Source: an uncultured delta proteobacterium (lineage in GTDB: Bacteria > Desulfobacterota > Syntrophorhabdia > Syntrophorhabdales > Syntrophorhabdaceae). Taken from it: 12,910 bases of DNA. The notes beneath the pieces are model-generated. The model was not told the DNA's origin. It searched no databases and saw nothing but the letters and a program-made list of their open reading frames with translations. Shown here piece after piece: positions 1 through 7,073 of this stretch (its first letter is position 1; each line of letters starts with the position of its first letter). The stretch is taken from NCBI GenBank assembly GCA_903872255.1, contig CAIQJW010000190.1, forward strand, positions 1 through 12,910, given 5' to 3'. The position numbers were made by a program, and so were the translations under genes.

Positions 1-42
1 CGTAAATCGTAAATCGTAAATCGTAAATCGTAAATCGTGAAG
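1..42. repeat. Heptamer tandem array A (CGTAAAT x5 + CGTGAAG)
   Basis: Five perfect copies of CGTAAAT run from the first base of the window and are followed by one CGTGAAG (36-42). The array probably continues to the left of the window. The last unit is the reverse complement of the CTTCACG unit in the array at 143-180, so the two arrays are related and face each other. No coding potential is apparent. Confidence 0.9.
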
Positions 43-73
43 AGAAAAAAAACTGTAATTTCATAGAGAAGGA

Positions 74-99
74 CGCTGGATTCCGGCAAGCCGGAATGA
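74..99. repeat. Short inverted repeat, REP-like
   Basis: The segment contains TTCCGG-caag-CCGGAA, a perfect 6-bp stem with a 4-base loop, set in a CTGGATTCCGGC...GGAATGACG context. Similar short palindromic elements are scattered between genes in many environmental bacterial genomes, as I recall; that is not checked here. It lies midway between the two heptamer arrays, beyond the gpmA stop. It lacks a following T-run, so I do not call it an intrinsic terminator. Confidence 0.6.
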
Positions 100-142
100 C
101 GAGGCGGAAGGATTCGGCCGTATCTTTCCCCCTCCCAGCTTA

Positions 143-180
143 CGCTTCACGCTTCACGATTCACGCTTCACGCTTCACGA
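143..180. repeat. Heptamer tandem array B (CGCTTCA / CGATTCA)
   Basis: Five heptamers in phase (143-177: CGCTTCA, CGCTTCA, CGATTCA, CGCTTCA, CGCTTCA) are followed by CGA at 178-180, which runs directly into the gpmA stop codon (TCA at 181-183 on the plus strand). Read on the minus strand the unit is TGAAGCG, i.e. repeated CGTGAAG, the same unit that ends array A. A 7-bp period passes through all three frames, so the array places TGA stops in every frame downstream of gpmA. Confidence 0.9.
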
Positions 181-867
181 TCATAAATAGTAGTGCCTTA
201 CCGGTTTCAGGTCGTTCTTGAGCTCGTATATCAGCGGTTTGCCTGTCGGTATCTCAAGGGTTGGTATCTCTTCGTCGGATATATTGTCGAGATGCTTGAC
301 CAGCGACCGCAGGCTGTTTCCATGCGCTGCCACTATTATTTTCGCACCGCGGGCAAGTATCGGCACGATGGTGTTTTCCCAGTAGGGGAGCACGCGAGCG
401 CCCGTATCTTTCAAGCTTTCGGCTACGGGGAGTTCTTCCGGCATCAGTGCGTCATATCGCGGGTCGTTGCCGGAAAACCGCTCATCGGTGCGTTCGAGAG
501 GCGGCGGCGGGACGTCGTAGCTTCGCCGCCAGACACGCACCTGCTCGTCGCCGTATTTTTCGGCTGTTTCGGCCTTGTTGAGGCCCTGCAGCGCCCCGTA
601 ATGCCGTTCATTGAGCCGCCAGCTTTTCCGCTGGGGTATCCACATCCGGTCAGTCTCTTCGAGGACTAACCATAGTGTCCGGATCGCCCTTTTCAAGACG
701 GAGGTAAATGCGACGTCGAATACGAACCCGGCATTCTTAAGCGCTATGCCGGCCGCCCTGGCTTCCTCCATCCCTTTTTCAGACAGGTCGACATCTGTCC
801 AACCCGTAAATCTGTTCTCAAGATTCCATTGACTCTCGCCATGACGCAGCAAAACCATACGTATCAT
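181..867 (-). CDS. gpmA: 2,3-bisphosphoglycerate-dependent phosphoglycerate mutase
   Basis: Interconverts 3- and 2-phosphoglycerate in cytoplasmic glycolysis and gluconeogenesis through a phosphohistidine. The histidine phosphatase signature LLRHGESQWN is at the N-terminus (Arg8, His9 as phosphate acceptor). Arg60, Glu87 in LNERHYG and His182 in AAHGNSLR match the expected catalytic set, and TGWTDVDLS (21-29) is typical of the dPGM family. The ATG at 865-867 is preceded by GGAGAA with 7-base spacing; a second ATG three codons in is possible. At 228 residues the protein ends at HYYL and lacks the roughly 20-residue C-terminal tail of the E. coli enzyme, whose end closes over the active site. 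The stop abuts the heptamer array. It is the last gene of the minus-strand operon, 16 bases after the TraB/GumN gene. Family identification is firm; the effect of the missing tail is unknown. Confidence 0.95.
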   Translation of the reverse strand: MIRMVLLRHGESQWNLENRFTGWTDVDLSEKGMEEARAAGIALKNAGFVFDVAFTSVLKRAIRTLWLVLEETDRMWIPQRKSWRLNERHYGALQGLNKAETAEKYGDEQVRVWRRSYDVPPPPLERTDERFSGNDPRYDALMPEELPVAESLKDTGARVLPYWENTIVPILARGAKIIVAAHGNSLRSLVKHLDNISDEEIPTLEIPTGKPLIYELKNDLKPVRHYYL

Positions 868-883
868 AGAAAAATTCTCCTTT

Positions 884-1774
884 TTACAATTGATCTACCC
901 GGTAACCCTCTTTTTTGAGAAGCTCGATGATACCCTCATCTCCGACCATATGTCCAGCGCCCACAACGACAAATACCCGCCCCCCGGACCGAAGGTATGT
1001 TGATATCTTTTTAGCCATGTTCCGGTTCCTGTCGGTCATGATCTTCTTGTAAACCTTCTTCAGGCTGGCATCGTTCTCAATTGACCTCGTAAGGATGGAT
1101 GCCATGCGGTCGCTATCGCCCGTTCCCCAGGCGGCCATCAGGGCATCGACCTGCTCAACCATGGACCTCAGGTCTTTTACCGTATAGAGCAGAAAAGATT
1201 CCTGCTCGCCATCGGGCAGGTCCGCGAGAAGGGAGATCTGGTACTCTATGCTTTCAAGCTCAACTATTTTCTTCTGCCCCGATGCCCGGGTCAGAAAATA
1301 CTTATCGATGCCGTAATTGGGGTCGTACCCTGACCGCATCATCTCCAGCGATGACATCGTTATCCCGAGGAACCACGGCTTCTGACGGTTAAATACGATC
1401 GCAGGCAACCCCAGGCGGGCCGCTTCTTCCGTCACATATGCGTACGTCTGCCGGGATACATGATCGGCAATCGAATCTTTCGGCTCGTAGAAACCGGCCT
1501 GGCGAAGCATCTGAAATGTCCCGGGACCGACATTGTTGATATCCGCCTCGACTGCGAGCGTTTCGCATCTGTCGAATGCCTCCTCGATAACCTTAGCCAG
1601 GGGATATGCATCCTTTTTCATAAAATGTACGGAGCCGAGAAGGTAAACGGTGGAGGTGCTTGAGGTCGCCCTCCAGAGGAAATGTTTTTCGGCCGCCCGG
1701 CCTGCTTGAGGTGCGACAAGGCATACGAGGAAAATAACTGTGAACAGGAATGATCGACAACGGTTAATTTTCAT
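884..1774 (-). CDS. Exported TraB/GumN family protein
   Basis: A 296-residue protein of the TraB/GumN (PF01963-type) family. Members carry two separated GxxH motifs thought to form a metal-dependent hydrolase centre, as in the eukaryotic TIKI Wnt proteases. Both are present: GSVH (47-50, after VYLL) and GAGH (272-275, followed by MVG). A Sec signal peptide occupies about residues 1-27 (KINRCR, hydrophobic FLFTVIFLVCLV, then AGRAA before EKHF), so the mature domain should lie outside the cytoplasm. I chose the ATG at 1772-1774 because GGAGA lies 4 bases upstream. An in-frame TTG at 1796-1798 would add eight residues, ahead of the signal peptide, without a good ribosome site. The start is 20 bases after the M48 stop, consistent with co-transcription. 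The substrate is not inferable; pairing with a membrane protease suggests an envelope role. Confidence 0.88.
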   Translation of the reverse strand: MKINRCRSFLFTVIFLVCLVAPQAGRAAEKHFLWRATSSTSTVYLLGSVHFMKKDAYPLAKVIEEAFDRCETLAVEADINNVGPGTFQMLRQAGFYEPKDSIADHVSRQTYAYVTEEAARLGLPAIVFNRQKPWFLGITMSSLEMMRSGYDPNYGIDKYFLTRASGQKKIVELESIEYQISLLADLPDGEQESFLLYTVKDLRSMVEQVDALMAAWGTGDSDRMASILTRSIENDASLKKVYKKIMTDRNRNMAKKISTYLRSGGRVFVVVGAGHMVGDEGIIELLKKEGYRVDQL

Positions 1775-1794
1775 ACAATCTCCGGATCTAACAT

Positions 1795-2892
1795 TCAACT
1801 ATTATAACAGAGCAGGCCCTGCGGGGGAAGACGCCCGCGTGAAGATTGGCCCTGCTTTCCTGATGCCTGATCGAGCTTCTTAAGGTCCTCGATGCGCTGC
1901 ACGGTCTCGGGGTGTGTCGAAAACACGCCGAGACTAAGGGTTTCGGGATGACTCGAATCGATCTTCTGAAGAATATCCTGAAAAGGCCCGGTCCCCTTTC
2001 CCAGGGCGATGAGGAGCGATCCCGCCTCATTGTCGGCTTCGCGTTCAAAATCGCGTGAATACCCGTTTTCTATGAGCAATGCGGGGAGAAATGATGCGAA
2101 ATTGGCGATGGATGTGACATCTCCGGTAAGCAGGGTCACGAGGAAGAATATCCCGGTGCTCTGCAGGATGCTCCGCAGGGCATGACGCCTTTCCACATGA
2201 TTTATCTCGTGGGCGAAGATGGCCATAAGCTCGTCGTCATTCCCCGAGAGCGTGATAAGCTCGTCGGTGACAACGATTATGCCGGACGGAAGGGCAAAGG
2301 CGTTCGCGCCGAACCTCATTCCCTTGCGAAAAACAACCGTATAATTGTGCGCATTCCCCGGATCCATTCTGGATACGGTTTGTCCGAACAAAGACGTTAC
2401 TTCTTCTTGCCGCTCCGGGTTGAGCCCGCTCGGCCTGAAAAATCTCTGGTCAAACATCCTGAGCGCCTGCTTGCTGGCCGAATTCGTTACGTGAAGCGGT
2501 ATGGATTGAGCGGCGTAATTCGCCGCACGGGGTATGGCATAATAGACAAGCCCGACGAGGGCCGCGACGATAAGGAGCGTTGAGACCGCGACCGCCCTCC
2601 AGTGCGTCTCGAGATAATGGACCCGATTCCACGACCGGTTTATTCCCGCAGCCCTTTCAATGGCATTAACGGACTCGTGGTCATTCGTCTGGAGCAGCGA
2701 TCCATTGGGAAGCCTGATGGAACGCTTTGTCCGGCCAAGGGCCGGATCGATCTCTATCGACCCGTACTCGGCGTTATAAAAATTACCCTGAACGTCATTC
2801 CCTATGACCAGTGCGATCCCGTCAAAGGTTACCCGAACGGGATATGCCCGGGATGTTTTTCCATCAAAATAGTCGGCGTTAAAATAGATCAT
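1795..2892 (-). CDS. M48 family membrane metallopeptidase
   Basis: A zinc endopeptidase of the M48 (HtpX/Oma1/BepA-like) family, 365 residues. The N-terminal ~90 residues form a beta-rich domain (MIYFNADYFDG, then GSIEIDP) of the kind found in front of M48 domains in these proteins. One membrane helix follows (about 101-121, AVSTLLIVAALVGLVYYAIP). The peptidase domain carries NAFALPSG (197-204), HEINH (228-232, zinc ligands His228 and His232, catalytic Glu229) and SRDFEREAD (279-287, third ligand most likely Glu283). FSTHPETVQRI near 324-334 is also characteristic. All catalytic residues are present. The ATG overlaps the upstream stop as ATGA, implying translational coupling. The last ~20 residues are low-complexity and probably disordered. 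A quality-control role for membrane or envelope proteins is inferred from the family; the substrate is unknown. Confidence 0.92.
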   Translation of the reverse strand: MIYFNADYFDGKTSRAYPVRVTFDGIALVIGNDVQGNFYNAEYGSIEIDPALGRTKRSIRLPNGSLLQTNDHESVNAIERAAGINRSWNRVHYLETHWRAVAVSTLLIVAALVGLVYYAIPRAANYAAQSIPLHVTNSASKQALRMFDQRFFRPSGLNPERQEEVTSLFGQTVSRMDPGNAHNYTVVFRKGMRFGANAFALPSGIIVVTDELITLSGNDDELMAIFAHEINHVERRHALRSILQSTGIFFLVTLLTGDVTSIANFASFLPALLIENGYSRDFEREADNEAGSLLIALGKGTGPFQDILQKIDSSHPETLSLGVFSTHPETVQRIEDLKKLDQASGKQGQSSRGRLPPQGLLCYNS

Positions 2893-4049
2893 AAGCCAAT
2901 CTCTATTCCGATAAAATCGGTCGCTGCATCACCAAGAGCGCTCTGGTCGGATTCCGGCGACCCTCGAAAGGTATTGAGGTCCTGTATTGAAACAACGCTG
3001 AGATTCTGCATGATATATTTGAGCCTGCGTATCTTTGCCCACGGGACAAGGAGTCCCAGGGAAAAGATAATTGCGGCGATATTCGTTATCCTGATGAAAA
3101 GAAGATGGCGTGTCGCGAACGTGCTCCCGAATTGCAGGCTCCCTAAGCGGGTCCGGGACCAGCAATGGTTCATGGTTATCGCATATATGGCCGCCTGCAG
3201 GGTGTACAGGATCACTGCGCCGAGAGCATAAGTGAAGAAAAATGTATAGATCATATTGAACGTGCCGGGCGATGCCCCCGAACCCATCGATAGCCGGTCA
3301 AACCAGTACGAGCCGACCCAGCTGAAGAACATAAACGCCGCAACGCCCGTTACCGAGGCGAAAAAATAGGCCCTGTAGAACGGTCCCTTTTTTCCGGAAA
3401 AAGAACTCTGTGCCGTGCCGTAGGCAAGGTTATTCAAAAAGAACTTCTTTTTGTAGAATTGCCAGGCGGGGAAAAAAAGGAAAAGCGTGCAGGGGAGGAT
3501 CCCCGCAAAAAGGAGGTATGTTTCATAGCTCTCCTTAAGGCGCCCCAGAAACCGAAAGCGTATGTTCCTGTATGACGTGTTGTGTGCGTTGAACCTGAGC
3601 GATTTGTAAACAAGGAACGGAAAGATGAAGCCGAAGACAACGAAAAGGCCTCCGGCAATGACGGGCTCGAATTTTTTTGTCGCAACGTATATTACGAACA
3701 TGCCGGCAATGATCAAATTTCCCTTCAGTATCGCGGCAGGCCTTCCGTGGAACGAAAAAGGGTGCCCCGCGAGGCTGGTATTTGCCCAGATATACCGCCG
3801 GGTCCGCACCTTCGCCCAGGCCGCATATATACCAAAGGTAACTATCGTAAGGAAAAGATTGACTATCCAGATCCTGAAATATTCGCCCGCCGAGGCAGTG
3901 AACTCAAAACCGTAGCGCACTGAGGCCGCAGAGGTCTCGTCCGTCACAAGAGTGAGCGGCGAGCCGCACCGGGCACAATAAGCCGGCTGGTCTTCCGGCG
4001 TCGAATACTGGATTGAAACATTGCATTTGCCGCACACCATCCGCTTCAC
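2889..4049 (-). CDS. DUF898 (YjgN-like) polytopic membrane protein with N-terminal zinc ribbon
   Basis: A 386-residue inner-membrane protein of the DUF898/YjgN family, whose biochemical function I do not know. Residues 46-350 contain about six hydrophobic helices. The family motif appears twice: FGIYAAWAKVRTRRYIWANT (72-91) and, near the C-terminus, LVPWAKIRRLKYIMQN (334-349). This indicates an internal duplication. Before it, residues 1-35 form a zinc-ribbon knuckle pair, CGKC (6-9) and CARCG (25-29). The GTG at 4047-4049 is used because GAGGG lies 12 bases upstream; the ATG at 4038-4040 is an alternative that leaves the cysteines intact. It is the first gene of the operon, 30 bases from a good promoter, and its stop overlaps the M48 start. 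DUF898 genes beside M48 peptidases occur elsewhere, as I recall. Confidence 0.85.
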   Translation of the reverse strand: MKRMVCGKCNVSIQYSTPEDQPAYCARCGSPLTLVTDETSAASVRYGFEFTASAGEYFRIWIVNLFLTIVTFGIYAAWAKVRTRRYIWANTSLAGHPFSFHGRPAAILKGNLIIAGMFVIYVATKKFEPVIAGGLFVVFGFIFPFLVYKSLRFNAHNTSYRNIRFRFLGRLKESYETYLLFAGILPCTLFLFFPAWQFYKKKFFLNNLAYGTAQSSFSGKKGPFYRAYFFASVTGVAAFMFFSWVGSYWFDRLSMGSGASPGTFNMIYTFFFTYALGAVILYTLQAAIYAITMNHCWSRTRLGSLQFGSTFATRHLLFIRITNIAAIIFSLGLLVPWAKIRRLKYIMQNLSVVSIQDLNTFRGSPESDQSALGDAATDFIGIEIGL

Positions 4050-4078
4050 GTTCTTGAAGATCCCTCGCTTAAGTGACT

Positions 4079-4107
4079 ATTATAAACGTGAAATAAAGAA
4101 ATATAAA
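4079..4107 (-). promoter_or_regulatory. Sigma-70-type promoter of the DUF898-M48-TraB-gpmA operon
   Basis: On the minus strand a perfect TATAAT (plus coordinates 4079-4084) follows TTTATA (4102-4107, four of six matches to TTGACA) with exactly 17 bases between them. Transcription would start near 4072, giving a leader of about 23-32 bases. The A+T-rich stretch around it contrasts with the neighbouring coding DNA. The rest of the 200-base gap (4108-4250) shows only weak stems and no clear intrinsic terminator for the gene upstream. Confidence 0.65.
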
Positions 4108-4250
4108 CGGATTTCTGCCTCAAGCTCCCGGCAATTGTCGTGGTGTGCACGCGCCGTGTTCAGGATCGTTCGACAATCCCCGATTTCATACATATCTGAG
4201 GGTAGTAAGAAGAGTTTTTATGACGGCGGGCCTGAAATAGCCTTCCAGGT

Positions 4251-4610
4251 CTATTTGACGGGACCCCTCACCTGGTACGTCTTTTTCTTGAGAAGGGTGG
4301 TCGAGAATTCTTCGATCATGACCTGGCTTCCGGCCGGCTTTTGGTTCTCCGGCACGGGGATCTCGATCTCCTCTCCGGTCTCGAGCCTGATCTTATATAA
4401 AACCGACGCTGGCTGCTGGCTCGATCTCTTGATCGTGACGACGCTGCCTTTTATCAATCTGCCGGTCGGTCTCGGAGGGTCAAGGGCCGAGGCGTAGACG
4501 CCGATAACAACGAGGCAGATGATGGGGAGCCAGAGAAAGAGAAACCGCCTCATCCGCGTTTTGTCCGCATGCGCCTTTTTAACGGGCCGTTTCGTGTTCT
4601 TTGCTGCCAT
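4251..4610 (-). CDS. Small single-pass membrane protein, function unknown
   Basis: A 119-residue protein I do not recognise. The first 21 residues are strongly basic (KNTKRPVKKAH, then KTRMRR). One hydrophobic helix follows (about 22-43, FLFLWLPIICLVVIGVYA). A ~75-residue C-terminal part follows that begins SALDPPRPTG and is rich in short beta-prone segments (KGSVVTIKR, LYKIRLETGEEIEIPVPENQ, KKKTYQVRGPVK), suggesting a small beta-barrel fold. By the positive-inside rule the C-terminal part faces the periplasm. The ATG at 4608-4610 is chosen over an in-frame TTG at 4628; GGAG sits only 3 bases before it. It is divergent from pxpA, and about 200 bases plus a separate promoter separate it from the DUF898 gene, so it is probably its own unit. 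Confidence 0.7.
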   Translation of the reverse strand: MAAKNTKRPVKKAHADKTRMRRFLFLWLPIICLVVIGVYASALDPPRPTGRLIKGSVVTIKRSSQQPASVLYKIRLETGEEIEIPVPENQKPAGSQVMIEEFSTTLLKKKTYQVRGPVK

Positions 4611-4618
4611 AGTCTCCA

Positions 4619-4647
4619 AACATAGCAAAACGGCATGCGGTTGTAAA
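4619..4647 (-). promoter_or_regulatory. Candidate promoter of the small membrane protein gene
   Basis: On the minus strand TTTACA (plus 4642-4647, five of six matches to TTGACA) is followed after 17 bases by TATGTT (4619-4624, four of six), preceded by TGC as in an extended -10. The predicted start of transcription falls about 2 bases before the ATG at 4610, so the message would be almost leaderless. Confidence 0.4.
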
Positions 4648-4658
4648 GTAGTACCAGG

Positions 4659-4687
4659 ATGACGGGATAAGGAAAAGGTGCTACAAT
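4659..4687 (+). promoter_or_regulatory. Candidate extended -10 promoter of the pxpABC operon
   Basis: TGCTACAAT (TG at 4679-4680, TACAAT 4682-4687) is an extended -10 with five of six hexamer matches. It is preceded after 17 bases by ATGACG (4659-4664, four of six). Seven bases downstream of the -10 is 4694, the A of the pxpA ATG. The transcript would be leaderless, which fits the poor Shine-Dalgarno context of pxpA (nearest AGG-like run ends 13 bases upstream). Confidence 0.4.
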
Positions 4688-4693
4688 GTCCTT

Positions 4694-5464
4694 ATGTTTA
4701 CCGTAGACCTTAACTGCGACATGGGGGAATCCTTCGGCGCATACACGATCGGCAATGACGCCGAGGCGGTAAAGTATATCTCTTCGGCGAATATTGCCTG
4801 CGGCATGCATGCGTCCGATCCCACCGTGATGAAGAAAACAGTTCTCCTTTGCAGGGACCATAATGTCATGACAGGCGCCCACCCGGGGTATCCCGACCTT
4901 CCGGGTTTCGGCCGGCGCCAGATCGAGATGGCAGACGATGAGATCATAGACGGCATTATATATCAGGTCGGCGCACTCAAGGCATTCACGGACCATTTCG
5001 GAATGTCCCTCCAGCACGTTAAGCTTCACGGCGCCCTGTATCATTACGCCCTGAAAAAGGAGAGCCTTTTTCTCGAAATTATGCAGGCGCTGCAAAAAAC
5101 CTTCGGAGACATTGTTATTTTCACACTTGCGACAAGCGAATCGATCGCGTTGAAACGATCGTGTGCATCGGACGGCATCAGGCTCGCTCTTGAGGCTTTT
5201 CCCGATCGGGTATACACCGATGAAGGGGCGCTGATGCCGAGGATACATCCCGAAGCCGTTATCAAAGACCCGGAGACCATAGCGCGACGGGCGTTGACGA
5301 TGATCAAGGACCGGGGTGTCGAAAGCGTGAACGGGCGCCGGATATATCTTGAGATCGATACATTGTGCATTCATGGCGATAACGCCGGGAGTATCAGGGC
5401 CGCCTCGCTTATCCGCGATCGTGCCCGGAGTGAGGGGATAATGATCAAGGCTTTTGGCGCCTGA
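4694..5464 (+). CDS. pxpA: 5-oxoprolinase (ATP-dependent) subunit PxpA, LamB/YcsF family
   Basis: Subunit A of the three-part 5-oxoprolinase, which hydrolyses 5-oxo-L-proline (pyroglutamate) to L-glutamate using ATP in the cytoplasm. The LamB/YcsF signatures are all present in order: DLNCDMGESFG at the N-terminus, SSANIACGMHASDP, GAHPGYPDLPGFGRR, VKLHGALYH, DRVYTDEGALMPR and CIHGDN close to the C-terminus. The 256-residue length is normal for the family. The ATG at 4694 is the only start that keeps the VDLNCDMGE motif at the N-terminus, as in homologues. Its ribosome site is weak, and a leaderless message is possible. It is the first gene of pxpA-pxpB-pxpC, with an 8-base gap to pxpB. This order confirms the assignment. 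Confidence 0.95.
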   Translation: MFTVDLNCDMGESFGAYTIGNDAEAVKYISSANIACGMHASDPTVMKKTVLLCRDHNVMTGAHPGYPDLPGFGRRQIEMADDEIIDGIIYQVGALKAFTDHFGMSLQHVKLHGALYHYALKKESLFLEIMQALQKTFGDIVIFTLATSESIALKRSCASDGIRLALEAFPDRVYTDEGALMPRIHPEAVIKDPETIARRALTMIKDRGVESVNGRRIYLEIDTLCIHGDNAGSIRAASLIRDRARSEGIMIKAFGA

Positions 5465-5472
5465 TCGGATCT

Positions 5473-6114
5473 ATGGTTAAGGAACTATACGGGGAATCCG
5501 GCATCAGGATCATTTTTGGGGACATCATCGACGATGCCACCCATGAGATGGTCCGGCGTTTTTTCCTTCATTTCACATCGCTTCACATACCGGGAATAAT
5601 CGATATTATTCCGTCCTTTCGTAGCTGCCTCATTCATTTCGATAACGACCTGGTCCGGTATGATGAACTTTGCGAATACATCGATACAGCTGAAGCTGAC
5701 GGGAAAAACATGGTATTGCCTCAAGCCGAGCGACGGGAAATACCCGTCCGGTATGGCGGTGATTACGGTCCGGACATGGATTTTGTCTGTTCCTATTCGG
5801 GACTTGCGCCGGAAGAGGTCATCGAGGTCCATTCCGCGCAGATATATCGCGTCTACGCAATAGGTTTCATGCCCGGCTTTCCCTACATGGGGCCCCTCGA
5901 CAGACGATTATACGTGCCGAGGCAGGCCACGCCGGTTCTCAAGGTACCTCAGGGTTCGGTCGGGATCGCACAGCTTCAGACCGGCATTTATCCCTTTGAA
6001 TCACCTGCCGGCTGGCGCATCATCGGCAGGACAACGATGCGGCTTTTTGACCATACACGAGTGCCGTACAGCACCCTCAGTTTCGGGGATACCGTGAGGT
6101 TTGTCCGGGCATGA
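5473..6114 (+). CDS. pxpB: 5-oxoprolinase subunit PxpB (KipI family)
   Basis: Subunit B of 5-oxoprolinase, 213 residues. It works with PxpC, probably in the ATP-dependent phosphorylation step that activates oxoproline. The protein was first known as the KipI kinase inhibitor in Bacillus. The carboxyltransferase-type signature is clear: YAIGFMPGFPYMGPLD, VPRQATPVLKVPQGSVGIA, QTGIYPFESPAGWRIIGRT and a final LFDHTR...LSFGDTVRFVR. The family consensus GG before W is AG here, a minor change. The ATG at 5473 follows the pxpA stop by 8 bases with only a weak GGAT upstream, so translation is probably coupled to pxpA. The stop overlaps the pxpC start in an ATGA. Confidence 0.94.
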   Translation: MVKELYGESGIRIIFGDIIDDATHEMVRRFFLHFTSLHIPGIIDIIPSFRSCLIHFDNDLVRYDELCEYIDTAEADGKNMVLPQAERREIPVRYGGDYGPDMDFVCSYSGLAPEEVIEVHSAQIYRVYAIGFMPGFPYMGPLDRRLYVPRQATPVLKVPQGSVGIAQLQTGIYPFESPAGWRIIGRTTMRLFDHTRVPYSTLSFGDTVRFVRA

Positions 6115-7058
6115 TAACAGTTGTCAATCCTGCGTTTCTCTCGGTCATTGTCGATAACGGAAGGTTCGGTTACGGGTATATCGGCGTCGCACCGTCATCG
6201 GGCCTTGATCGCTTCGCCATGGCGATGGCCCGATTTGCTCTCGGAATGCCCGATAATGCCCCGGTCTTTGAGATCATGGGGGATGATCTTTCACTGTTAT
6301 TTTCGGAGACGGTTACCTTTGCTATTACGGGAGCACGGGTAAAGGCGACCGTCGATGATGTGCCGGTTGAACCCTGGTGCGCAGTGAAAGCACCTAAAGG
6401 GAGCATCTTGAAGGTAGCGGAAGTTTTGGAAGGATTCCGATACTATATAGGGTTTTCGGGCATTATCGATATCGATGCGGTAATGGGCAGTTATTCAACG
6501 AACCTCGAATGCGGATTCGGGGGATTTCAGGGACGGCCGCTCATGAAAGGAGATATACTTAAATTTCGTGAGATTTACGATCCCATCGAACATGTCGGCA
6601 TCCCGGACCTGCTGATCCCTTCTATGTGCGGGCCCCACATCCTGAGGGTCCTTTCCGGACCTGAAGCTGATAGGTTTGATCCCGCATCGGTAGAATTTCT
6701 ATCCAACCGGAATGAAGCGGCCTTTTTCAAAGCCTCCCCACGTCTTAACAGGACAGGCATTCGTCTCGACGGCCCCGCAATTCAATTCAGGGATAAGGTC
6801 GACCAGAGCATAATATCGGAAGGTATCCTGCCCGGAACAATACAGGTGCCGCCAGATGGCCTGCCGATCATAAATTGCGTGGAGAGAACGATAGGAGGTT
6901 ATGCCCGGTTAGGCACTGTGATCAATGTAGACCTCTACAAGCTTGCCCACATCAAACCATTTGACAGGGTGATCCTGAGCGTATCCGACAGGGATGAAGC
7001 AGAACGCCTGTCACGGGCCAGGAAAGACAGCATTGCGTTTTACGTTAAAAAACAATAA
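6111..7058 (+). CDS. pxpC: 5-oxoprolinase subunit PxpC (KipA, biotin-dependent carboxyltransferase-like)
   Basis: Subunit C of 5-oxoprolinase, 315 residues, related to the AHS2 half of urea amidolyase. Conserved segments are VDNGRFGYGYIGVAPSSGLDRFAMAMA near the N-terminus, FEIMGDDLSLLF, AITGA, GFSGIIDIDAVMGSYST and, near the C-terminus, PPDGLPIINCVERTIGGYARLGTVI and KPFDRV. The usual QTTGGY motif reads ERTIGGY and the usual RPGD reads KPFD. The protein therefore drifts from the best-known members but keeps the framework. The start overlaps the pxpB stop (ATGA), with GTGAGG 11 bases upstream. It ends the operon. No convincing terminator hairpin is visible before the receptor gene 77 bases away. 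Confidence 0.93.
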   Translation: MITVVNPAFLSVIVDNGRFGYGYIGVAPSSGLDRFAMAMARFALGMPDNAPVFEIMGDDLSLLFSETVTFAITGARVKATVDDVPVEPWCAVKAPKGSILKVAEVLEGFRYYIGFSGIIDIDAVMGSYSTNLECGFGGFQGRPLMKGDILKFREIYDPIEHVGIPDLLIPSMCGPHILRVLSGPEADRFDPASVEFLSNRNEAAFFKASPRLNRTGIRLDGPAIQFRDKVDQSIISEGILPGTIQVPPDGLPIINCVERTIGGYARLGTVINVDLYKLAHIKPFDRVILSVSDRDEAERLSRARKDSIAFYVKKQ

Positions 7059-7073
7059 CTTTCATCTTTTCGC

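Noticed and set aside
74..99. Intrinsic terminator for gpmA at the TTCCGG/CCGGAA stem
   Set aside because: There is no T-run after it in the minus-strand direction, and it lies more than 80 bases beyond the stop.
193..669. Plus-strand open frame opposite gpmA
   Set aside because: Antisense to gpmA, without motifs or a ribosome site.
1775..1798. TTG start giving TraB/GumN eight extra residues
   Set aside because: The ATG at 1774 has GGAGA at close spacing and starts directly on a normal signal peptide.
2602..3231. Plus-strand open frame of 209 codons across the M48/DUF898 junction
   Set aside because: It lies antisense to two genes joined by an ATGA overlap and has no recognisable domain.
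4550..5374. Open frame of 274 codons on the minus strand across pxpA
   Set aside because: It overlaps pxpA and part of the small membrane protein gene in other frames and has no recognisable domain, while pxpA has every conserved motif.
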